DNA from: Fluviicola sp.
Lineage (GTDB): Bacteria > Bacteroidota > Bacteroidia > Flavobacteriales_D > Crocinitomicaceae
Assembly: GCA_029866325.1 (NCBI GenBank)
Contig: JARWZO010000021.1
Coordinates: 1-64,000 of the forward strand
Direction: 5' to 3'
Length of the DNA: 64,000 bases
The stretch's first letter is position 1. Each line of letters opens with the position of its first letter. Positions 57,301-64,000 of this stretch are shown piece after piece. A model generated the notes under the pieces. That model was not told the DNA's origin. It did not search any database and saw only the letters and a program-made list of their open reading frames with translations. The position numbers were made by a program, and so were the translations under genes.

Positions 57301-57529
57301 CTAGAATCCAAACAGGTTCATTGTCAGAAAATTTAGCGTAGAAATGCAGTAATTCCTGTTTCGCACCAGCCGATTCCAAAGCGATTGGTCCGTCAACAAC
57401 TTTCGCAATACCGTCTTCTTTTTGATTGAGCCCGGCATCTATAAAATCTTTGAAGTTTTGTTCCGTTGGTGCGGCATTCGACTTAAAATAGCCTTTGAGC
57501 TGTGTTCTGTCTTTTCTATCGTTGTTCAT
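54311..57529 (-). CDS. eCIS tail-fibre-like protein, three-repeat paralogue
   Basis: 1072 residues. Same anchor as its neighbours. Three copies of the KLH(V/L)(F/Y)E...LEHGD...GGQSSI unit appear, each followed by GNVGIGT-type transitions, interleaved with a different repeat (GNGLLVANDTASAGQDAII, GNGLYVLNESANAGQDAIL, WSVGVDNKDNQSFKFS and similar). The C-terminus ends VRRDFRPYGKPTYLWDG...FYFRGVDTEIFF, matching the 52474 protein. Likely long fibre with beta-helical repeats. No S74 signature. Confidence 0.87.
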   Translation of the reverse strand: MNNDRKDRTQLKGYFKSNAAPTEQNFKDFIDAGLNQKEDGIAKVVDGPIALESAGAKQELLHFYAKFSDNEPVWILGQKSGDRPGFSLFTSTMKTTPKLFIDTANGNVGVGTGLPVGKLHVFEDLGTAPTPTAGTVILEHGDSGGQSSIIFKSKVNAGSDFGFVSFKDDAGASGESCLLTIGVQNDPNDHIALMPSGNLGIGRTQPKTFVDVKAGAVIGTGDAPADQHSAANKGTKVRFGAVVNEYAGMDVIVKDGTNNGGNAADLTFNTWECNTASSREVMRVNGRGNVGIGTASPLSKLHITATGNANPQGNGLLVANDTASAGQDAIIGARVNSTSGGNPFISLDINGSSNGWSVGVDNKDNQSFKFSANASNLVADPKMTLQRNGNLGLGVVVPAGKLHLYESTGTKPSPTAGTIVLEHGDVGGQSSIVFKSKNNSGSDYAYIAFQDDATLGGGGEANILTISTQNDSNDHIALMSSGNVGVGTNTPLAKLHIKASGGGNPGGNGLYVLNESANAGQDAILTARVTGQTSGNPFLSLDVSGVTGWSIGVDNKDSQSLKFSNAWDSLTSNTKVTIQRGGNTGIGTNLPTGRLHLFEATGTAANLNTGTLVLEHGNAGGESSILFKSAVNPTSDFAFISYKDNNSAISNEAAVLTIGTQNDGDDHIALMPTGNVGIGTLSPKVKLEVIGKVRITDGSQGEGRVLTSVDSEGTAVWKRVEVRRDFRPYGKPTYLWDGVDGVNDKGADPQVQLSIRGSANFGKYANFGKWGNKCMFSLGNLSMEAMANDGAPANGIYLTLPATPDVHNALLLSTIDFDRWSVFSVWLCDANGNNPVKLMRSSNNAAIGGSTLTSSYLIGPRNNVKETREHAWMTFPITVQQVSGYISGGNLKFIITSSQNNGETGLLYLSGFALAPNPYGFVQHPGVTVHWGLNSAVATNVVWNDWFQNEGLVRIEANATGTVHVKVIDPDQDLLVTFYEHNNGWYGGTLLINVGGDTNVFGLSPGFSGIGPKLYESKNFMRPESILIPKEIVKAQLINKTAAGVSNTLQLKCRNGGSTPFYFRGVDTEIFF

Positions 57530-57554
57530 AGCATGGTGAGTGAATGATCCTTAA

Positions 57555-60500
57555 TTAATTTGCTTGAATCGCTTTGCTTGCGAATGAATTCTGAAGTGCT
57601 TTCAACTCTTGTTTTACCTCGTCCATTTCGGTACTCAACGCCTGAATAGCACTTACACCTAACATAAAAAGGCTGTCGTAATCAACAAAACGGAAATCGT
57701 CTACTTGTTTACCATATACGAATACATTACCCGGATTTGCGTTTGTAAATACCGAGAATGCGGTTGCAGTGTGGGATGCTACTTTGTAAGTATTGCGGTT
57801 ACCATTTTCATGAATCAGATCCACTAAATCGCCGCTCAACAACCCATGTTCTTTGGAAAGGGTAATCGTTAATTCTTCACTTACCTCATTGTAAACCGAT
57901 GAAATTGCTTGCGCATAGATATTCGGAATAGTTTCCGTTCTTCTTCCCACAGCTTCCGGATAAATGGCTTCCACTTCCTGTGCAATGACTTTTTTATGTG
58001 TTTTTCCTCCGTAAGTATTTCGGTCAATGTGTCGGTAATCAGTAACCTGAATTTGACGCAAACGTGCTAAATCTTCCTGAGCATTGCTACGACCAATCAC
58101 TTCTTTGATGCGTGCATCTGACATCGAAAAATTCTCGTGACAGAAAAAGGACGTTCTTGTTCCAACTCCATACTCACAGAAAATGGATAAATTGGCAGTT
58201 CTGTTGCTATCCCAGCCATTGTCCCATCCGTTTTTATGTCCTTCGGCACCATTACCGCTTGTAGTAGCTGATGTTTTATAGCCGGCAATGTGAAGTGGCG
58301 CCAACGGATTATTTGTTCCGATTCCCAAATGACCTTTTCCGGTAATGCGCACTACTTCGCGTGAAACGGAAGTATTACATTCCCATGTATTAAATGCGAT
58401 ATCGGCTGAATTACCACAACCTGCGGTTCCTTCTTTCACAATAATGTCCATACCCACATATTCCTTCACCAAACCACCGAAGCGTACTTTTGTGCCGCGG
58501 TTTTCAGCTATGTGTTGGTCAGCCGTAGAATCTCCCGTTCCGATAATGGCACCTGCTTTTACATCCAATGTTGTAACCGGCTGCATTCTTCCGATACCTA
58601 CATTTCCCGAGGGCATGAGTGCAATGTGATCGTTTCCGTCGTTTTGAATCCCGATGGTCAACACCGCTAATTCGCTGGTACCGCCAAGTGTCGAGTCATC
58701 CTGAAAAGCGATGTAACCGTAATCACTGCCCGCGTTGTTTTTGCTTTTGAATACAATGGAACTCTGTCCACCGGTATCACCATGCTCCAATACAATTGTT
58801 CCTGCCGTTGGCGAAGGCCTTGTACCTGTTGTTTCGTAAAGATGTAATTTCCCTGCCGGAGCAATTCCAAGCCCCAGATTTCCGTTGCGTTGCAAGGTCA
58901 GTTTGGTAGAGCTGGTGAGACTGTCGGCAGCAGAAGAGAACTTCAATGATTGACCGTCTTTGTTATCGATTCCTACAGCCCAACCTGAAACGGAGTTAAC
59001 ATCAAAAGCAATGAACGGATTTCCTCCTGCGGAGCCATTGACACGCGCAGTGATGATCGCATCCTGATTGGCAGTTGCAGCTTCATTGTAAACACATAAT
59101 CCGTTTGTAAAAGGGTTGGTACCGCCCGATGCTGCTATTTGCAATTTTGAACCGGGAACTTTTGTACCGATCCCAACATTTCCGCTTGGCATCAATGCAA
59201 TGTGGTCGTTTGCATCGTTTTGTGTACTAATGGTTAAAATATTGGCTTCTCCCGCCCCACCGAGCGTAGTATCATCCTGAAAAGCGATGTAAGCATAGTC
59301 AGACCCTGCATTGTTCTTACTTTTAAAAACAATGGAGCTTTGTCCACCCGCATCACCATGTTCCAGTAATAGCGTACCTGCATTAGCTGAAGGCTGCGTG
59401 CCGACAGTTTCATACAAGTGCAGCTTTCCGGCAGGTGTTGCCGTACCAAGTCCCAAGTTTCCTGTACCATTCAAGCGCATCACTTCTCGTGAAGCTGACG
59501 TATTGGTTTCCCATGTACTAAATGCTATATCAGAAGAGTTTCCCGCACCTTTTGTACCTTCTTTTACAAGAATGTCCATCCCCACAAATTGGTTCACCAT
59601 TCCACCAAAACGCACTTTCGAACCTCGGTTAGTTGCCGCGCCCTCATCGGCAGGTGCCTCAGCTGTTCCGATAATAGAACCTACACGAACATCTAGTGTT
59701 GTTTTAGGTTGATTTCTTCCGATTCCTACATTACCACTAGGCATGAGGGCAATGTGGTCGTTGGTATCATTTTGTGTACTGATGGTGAGAATGTTGGCTT
59801 CACCTGTTCCACCCAATATAGCGTCGTCTTGAAAAGCGATAAAGGCATAATCGGAACTGCTATTGTTTTTACTTTTAAATACGATGGAACTCTGGCCGCC
59901 TGTATCTCCATGTTCCAACAAAATAGATCCTGAAGTAGCCGATGCTTTTGTTCCGGTTTGTTCGTAAATGTGGAGTTTTCCAGCCGGTGTTTTTGTTCCA
60001 ATGCCTACCGAACCACCCGGCATAAGCGCAATGTGATCTGCTGCATCGCCTACCGAACCGATGGTAAGCAAACTTACTTTGCCGGAACCGCCGGGAATAT
60101 TGTCTATAAATGAAAGGTAACCATAGTCGGTTCCTGCACCGGATTTACTTTTAAAAACAATCGAACTTTGACCACCAGTATCGCCATGCTCCAGTAAAAG
60201 TGATCCTGAATTTGGTGTTGCGGCACTTCCTGTTTCTTCATACAAATGTAACTTGGCCAATGGAGCAGTTGGCAGATTTACCCCGATATTCCCATTCGAA
60301 GCATCAATGAATAATTTACTCGATCCGCCACTGGCTATGGAAAAGCCGCTTCTGGTTCCTGATTTTTGACTCAAGGTCCATGCGGGATTTACATCTTTAA
60401 AATCTTTGTAAAAATGGAGTAATTCTTCTGACGCAGTAGCAGACTGAACGGCAATGGGACCATCAGGAATTTTGGCAATGCCATCTTCTTTCTGATTCAA

Positions 60501-60599
60501 ATTTGCATCAATGAAATCTTTGAAATTTTGCTCTGTCGGCGCTGCGTTTGACTTAAAATAGCCCTTGAGTTGCGTTCTGTCCTTTTTATCGATGTTCAT
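57555..60599 (-). CDS. eCIS tail-fibre-like protein, four-repeat paralogue with Peptidase_S74 chaperone
   Basis: 1014 residues. Shared N-terminal anchor, then four LEHGD...GGQSSIVFKSK units, each followed by the DDAILG/DDTTLG, EANILTISTQND and GNVGIG segments. The C-terminal region (from about residue 827) is a Peptidase_S74 intramolecular chaperone with SDARIK (Ser827 and Lys832, the expected SDxRxK autocleavage site), KKVIAQEVEAIYPE, and DYDSLFMLGVSAIQAL. Between the S74 parts, about residues 905-965, is an inserted HGL-type segment (LTITLSKEHGLLSGDLVDL...YKVASHTATAFSVF) like the repeats of the baseplate protein at 49888. It probably trimerises and then cleaves itself. Confidence 0.9.
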   Translation of the reverse strand: MNIDKKDRTQLKGYFKSNAAPTEQNFKDFIDANLNQKEDGIAKIPDGPIAVQSATASEELLHFYKDFKDVNPAWTLSQKSGTRSGFSIASGGSSKLFIDASNGNIGVNLPTAPLAKLHLYEETGSAATPNSGSLLLEHGDTGGQSSIVFKSKSGAGTDYGYLSFIDNIPGGSGKVSLLTIGSVGDAADHIALMPGGSVGIGTKTPAGKLHIYEQTGTKASATSGSILLEHGDTGGQSSIVFKSKNNSSSDYAFIAFQDDAILGGTGEANILTISTQNDTNDHIALMPSGNVGIGRNQPKTTLDVRVGSIIGTAEAPADEGAATNRGSKVRFGGMVNQFVGMDILVKEGTKGAGNSSDIAFSTWETNTSASREVMRLNGTGNLGLGTATPAGKLHLYETVGTQPSANAGTLLLEHGDAGGQSSIVFKSKNNAGSDYAYIAFQDDTTLGGAGEANILTISTQNDANDHIALMPSGNVGIGTKVPGSKLQIAASGGTNPFTNGLCVYNEAATANQDAIITARVNGSAGGNPFIAFDVNSVSGWAVGIDNKDGQSLKFSSAADSLTSSTKLTLQRNGNLGLGIAPAGKLHLYETTGTRPSPTAGTIVLEHGDTGGQSSIVFKSKNNAGSDYGYIAFQDDSTLGGTSELAVLTIGIQNDGNDHIALMPSGNVGIGRMQPVTTLDVKAGAIIGTGDSTADQHIAENRGTKVRFGGLVKEYVGMDIIVKEGTAGCGNSADIAFNTWECNTSVSREVVRITGKGHLGIGTNNPLAPLHIAGYKTSATTSGNGAEGHKNGWDNGWDSNRTANLSIFCEYGVGTRTSFFCHENFSMSDARIKEVIGRSNAQEDLARLRQIQVTDYRHIDRNTYGGKTHKKVIAQEVEAIYPEAVGRRTETIPNIYAQAISSVYNEVSEELTITLSKEHGLLSGDLVDLIHENGNRNTYKVASHTATAFSVFTNANPGNVFVYGKQVDDFRFVDYDSLFMLGVSAIQALSTEMDEVKQELKALQNSFASKAIQAN

Positions 60600-60647
60600 A
60601 CTCCAATTATTAAATCTTGCTTTTATTATCTGCTGTTTTCTTGTTGC

Positions 60648-63600
60648 TTAGCCTGAAACCGTGAAGTCCAATTCTATTTTCATGTAATCGATTCCGGTGA
60701 AATCTTTGGCTTCGTAGCCATTTTCACTCACAATATCTATTTCGTGTTGCTGTGCCGAAACCAGAATCACATCGGGTTTATCTGCCTGAACAACATTTTC
60801 TCCTTTGTTCAAAAATTTCGATTCGGTGAAGTTGACACCATCATCGCTTTGAAATAATTTCAGCCCTGCTACATAATCTACATAGGATTGTTCGGCTAAG
60901 AAATTGACAATCATATTGGCGTAAATCTTACCGCCAAGTACAATATCAGCGCCTTCATCATAAGCCCATGGCGACAAGTATCGTTTCAATGACTCATTCA
61001 GTTCGTGCGTATAAAAGCCCGTATTACCGGTGTCTTTGAATTTCACTGCAAATCGCGCCTTGACCTGCAAAAACGAAGCGTTCTTCACTTTCACATCTGC
61101 ATAAGCAGGTTTACGATGATCGATAAAGCGTTGAATGTGCCAGATAGAATCGGAAGGTACTTTCGGTTGAAAGGGATTGAAGGGTAGTTTCCCCTGAATA
61201 TCCGGAATCACAATAATGTCGACATTTCCATAGCTTTCACTACCGATCAGGAATTCACCAGGAACACATTTAGCTTTGTGAATTTCAGGAAAACGATCCA
61301 ATACCAACCGTTCATAATCCCACATGGTTACCGCTCTGTTTTTGTGCCGTAAACGCTCGCTCACCCTGTTGTAAAAATAGATGTCCTGCTCGGCTGGTTT
61401 GCCTTTTGAGGAAGTATAGGGTTGTTGCAGGTTTTTTATTTCGGGAATGGGATCAACCGGAGCTTTAATGCTATCCGGAGCCAGTAAGGTTAACAAATGC
61501 TCTTCTGCATTGTTATTATCGACAAAAATAGCCTGTACCGACTGGGTACGGATACTCACCGTATCGGCAATGGCCATACAGTTATTTTTCACAGTTGCGC
61601 GAATCCAGGTTTGTTGTGTTCCTAAAAGTGTATCCCCAATTGTCGCATCTGCTGGAACGTTGATCACCATGAGACCTGTATCAATGAGTCCGTTGGTCGT
61701 GTCTTTGCTAAAGCTACCTTGCGGGAAGATTTTCCATTGATTGTTAGACAAATACTCCCACACAATATCGGGTTGTTCAATATCCGGATCAGCACTGCCT
61801 TCTGCCATTTGAAATAAAACGGAAATACTCTGAGGTACCTCTAATCCGGAAATCCCTAGGTACAATTCTCCCTCGTCGGAATAATCGGGCAAGAGCAAAT
61901 TCATAGCACTTGTATCGGCTTTTACGGGTAATTCGTTGTAACCGAACGGATGTATATGATACAAGCGATTATCTGTGCTATTGGTATGGGTTTCCGATAA
62001 ATTAATGGTGAAAGAAGTGGTATAGCCAGCGGTTAGTGTCTTTAATTTCGGTACATACGGCGGATTCAACACCAACGATTTATTGACATTTTTTGAATCC
62101 AACAACGCCTGCCGCGTGATTAATTGAGAATAGTACGCATCCAGAAAACTTGGTGAATTTAGTTCCAACCGCCAATAACGATCGGCATCCTGAATTTCCT
62201 GTGGCGGTTCTTCATCGGGAATGCGTTGCTCGAGTACAAAACCAGGAGCTTTTTTTGACAAGACATCTTTCAGTTCAATCTTCACCGTATTTGCCGTTTT
62301 CGCGTCGGTTGAGTCAAACAGCGAAAGATCCTGCAGCGCAATACCCATTTGCCTATCAAACAAACTCAACTTTACTTTAAAATCCTTATTGGCTGTAATG
62401 AATGTCGGTTCGTTTGTCAACACTGGCTCGAGCGCTGCAAGTGTTTTATAATTGGTGTAGTATACCGGTAAACTTGATGGTGGATTCATCCATTCAAAAC
62501 GCAATGAAAATGTATCCAATTGCTTGGTACACAATTCGGGGTGCGTCATGTATAAACTATCGCCAATGGCAGGTTCAGTGCCAAATGGTTCAAACGGTTT
62601 TTTATAGCTCAGCGTTGAAGAATCGTTCTGTAAATTGAGTTTTTTGATGTCGCTAACTGAGATCCCAACCGACATATTTCGAACGGTCAGGTCTTTCAAT
62701 AATCCGTAGGGAATGGTTGCATTTTCAGGTACTTGCTGATTATTCAGCAGCACACACAACAGCGGTAGGTCGGATGAAATCAATGGCCGTGCTTCCAAAG
62801 CTACCGGTGCAGTGACGGCTTTCTCGTTTGCAGAAAGTTCCAACGTTACATCCAAGCGAATGAGTGGTATTGGTTGTCCCTGAGCTATCGGTTGTTCACT
62901 GAATACCATGCTTGTTGGAGTAACTTTGATCCAACTATTAGAACTGCTGAGGTAAAACGCAAACGGAGCTACCAGTTTTTGTAATTTTTTGAGTGTTGTT
63001 CCTTCGGAAGAATTGTCAAAAACAACCCCAATAGTAATGGTGCGGGATCCTTCCTCTAACAACAATTGCGGAGATGCAACTGCCAAACCGATAAACGCCG
63101 GTGAAATCTGATCATTCGGAACAAACGAAAGCTGTTTACCAAAAGTTTTAAAGCGAACACTACTTTCTCCTTCTTCGCCCGGAGCGGTAAAAGCGGTTTG
63201 CCGAGCGTCTTTAATTGTGTAAATATTCTGGTAATTTATTTGCTGTGGCAATCCCGGTAAGAAATCCTGCTTATCGCTTTGTGCCATCTCGATGAGCGAA
63301 TAAACGAGTTTCCAATCTACGGTTCTTTTCTTATCCTGACTGATGATATAAGTTTCGAGGCATTTCTCATAGTGAGGTTTTGACATAAACAATGATCCGT
63401 TTACATAAGCAAGCGCATCGGCACTTGCGGAAGCATCCTTACCTGTCAACTCTTTATAAATCAATTGAAGTCGATCCGTATCTACCGCTTCGTTTTCGTA
63501 AAACGGTAAATCGTCGTTGGGTTTCGGTGAGCCCAATGCGTACTTAAACATGTTCAGGAAACCTTTCGCTGTATCTGCCTTGTGAATGGCTTCCAGCAAT

Positions 63601-63986
63601 TGCTGACGATTTGAAGTGACTTTATCCTGATAAGCCTTTTCGAGCAACTTGTAAGCATTACTCCAGTTTTCGTCGTCAGATTCATTATCCAAAGACATGA
63701 TTAGACTGAAATCTTTCGTTTTCAGCATCAGTTGTTCCTGAATGTAAGTAATCGCAGCACTGTCATTTTTACCAAGATCGGTTGTCAACAGTGTGAGATT
63801 TGCCGCCTTGTTTTTATACAATGGCAGCGGATCCATTGGTTCGGGTTGCCCCAAGGCCATCTGCATCACAGCCATTAATCCGGCGTCGGGTTCGGTTCCG
63901 TTTGCTTCCCGAATTTCACGCAGTCCGGTGACTTTCTGATCGGTATATACATTTCTGATTTCTTCTACCTGCGACCGGTTAATCAT
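60648..63986 (-). CDS. eCIS baseplate J/gp6-like protein
   Basis: 1112 residues from the ATG at 63986. An upstream frame ends in TGA that overlaps this ATG as ATGA, supporting the start; the 14 bases to the right edge do not decide whether the frame could also extend. A long N-terminal region with helical repeats (residues about 1-250) is followed by beta-rich segments and a C-terminal J/gp6-like block (VWEYLSNNQWKIFPQGS, NRVSERLRHKNRAVTMWDYERLVLDRFPEIHKAKC, in pieces: RVSERLRHKNRAVTMWDYER and LVLDRFPEIHKAKC; YVDYVAGLKLF). Expected role: a wedge of the baseplate. First visible gene of the operon; sheath, tube and spike genes should be beyond the edge. Confidence 0.83.
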   Translation of the reverse strand: MINRSQVEEIRNVYTDQKVTGLREIREANGTEPDAGLMAVMQMALGQPEPMDPLPLYKNKAANLTLLTTDLGKNDSAAITYIQEQLMLKTKDFSLIMSLDNESDDENWSNAYKLLEKAYQDKVTSNRQQLLEAIHKADTAKGFLNMFKYALGSPKPNDDLPFYENEAVDTDRLQLIYKELTGKDASASADALAYVNGSLFMSKPHYEKCLETYIISQDKKRTVDWKLVYSLIEMAQSDKQDFLPGLPQQINYQNIYTIKDARQTAFTAPGEEGESSVRFKTFGKQLSFVPNDQISPAFIGLAVASPQLLLEEGSRTITIGVVFDNSSEGTTLKKLQKLVAPFAFYLSSSNSWIKVTPTSMVFSEQPIAQGQPIPLIRLDVTLELSANEKAVTAPVALEARPLISSDLPLLCVLLNNQQVPENATIPYGLLKDLTVRNMSVGISVSDIKKLNLQNDSSTLSYKKPFEPFGTEPAIGDSLYMTHPELCTKQLDTFSLRFEWMNPPSSLPVYYTNYKTLAALEPVLTNEPTFITANKDFKVKLSLFDRQMGIALQDLSLFDSTDAKTANTVKIELKDVLSKKAPGFVLEQRIPDEEPPQEIQDADRYWRLELNSPSFLDAYYSQLITRQALLDSKNVNKSLVLNPPYVPKLKTLTAGYTTSFTINLSETHTNSTDNRLYHIHPFGYNELPVKADTSAMNLLLPDYSDEGELYLGISGLEVPQSISVLFQMAEGSADPDIEQPDIVWEYLSNNQWKIFPQGSFSKDTTNGLIDTGLMVINVPADATIGDTLLGTQQTWIRATVKNNCMAIADTVSIRTQSVQAIFVDNNNAEEHLLTLLAPDSIKAPVDPIPEIKNLQQPYTSSKGKPAEQDIYFYNRVSERLRHKNRAVTMWDYERLVLDRFPEIHKAKCVPGEFLIGSESYGNVDIIVIPDIQGKLPFNPFQPKVPSDSIWHIQRFIDHRKPAYADVKVKNASFLQVKARFAVKFKDTGNTGFYTHELNESLKRYLSPWAYDEGADIVLGGKIYANMIVNFLAEQSYVDYVAGLKLFQSDDGVNFTESKFLNKGENVVQADKPDVILVSAQQHEIDIVSENGYEAKDFTGIDYMKIELDFTVSG

Positions 63987-64000
63987 GGTATCGGCATCTA

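Overview
The window comes from a member of the Bacteroidota, most likely Flavobacteriales; a Fluviicola/Crocinitomicaceae-like host is my guess from protein style, not a computed assignment. The signs are several secreted proteins with type IX secretion (T9SS) C-terminal sorting domains of both type A and type B, SprB-type repeats, TAnnTTTG-type -7 promoter elements in place of TATAAT, weak Shine-Dalgarno sequences, and dispersed palindromic repeats of kinds I recall from other Bacteroidota genomes. No rRNA, tRNA or CRISPR array was seen.

Positions 1-8035 hold the tail of a T9SS-secreted protein, a leftward pyrR-pyrB-STAS-rnz operon, an alpha/beta hydrolase, another T9SS protein, a leftward run of outer-membrane-like protein, GDPD-like lipoprotein and SUI1/YciH factor, and an unlisted 47-residue Cys-rich gene. 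Positions 8036-13011 look accessory and AT-rich: two unknown genes, a caspase-fold protein, and a TPR sensor kinase with its LuxR-type regulator. Positions 13186-35925 are mostly chromosomal backbone (HDAC-like deacetylase, SiaB-like kinase, folD, clpC, gyrA, TPR protein, esterase). They also contain two giant paralogous T9SS surface proteins that share an N-terminal module but carry different sorting tails. Positions 36122-43051 are a mixed block: a membrane protein facing an endolysin-like gene, a frameshifted PA0069-family radical SAM gene, a DoxX-thioredoxin fusion and a PhnA protein.

Positions 43139-63986, all on the minus strand with short gaps or overlaps, are the 3' half of an extracellular contractile injection system (eCIS) operon. 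In transcription order they are a J/gp6-like baseplate protein, three tandem tail-fibre paralogues (4, 3 and 1 copies of one repeat; only the first has a Peptidase_S74 chaperone), a second baseplate wedge protein, an Ig-like accessory protein, the tape-measure protein, the AAA+ ATPase, and a DUF4157 protein whose C-terminal part appears to hold two toxin domains, a deaminase-like fold and a DNA/RNA non-specific endonuclease. Sheath, tube, spike and gp25 genes would lie to the right, outside the window. The DUF4157 protein is the best candidate cargo and the most interesting item here.

Intergenic DNA is rich in structured repeats: inverted-repeat-bounded elements of roughly 75-190 bp, a 52-bp perfect palindrome, and a repeated GTCCC-N3-GGGAC element. 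Several clean hairpin terminators separate the transcription units.
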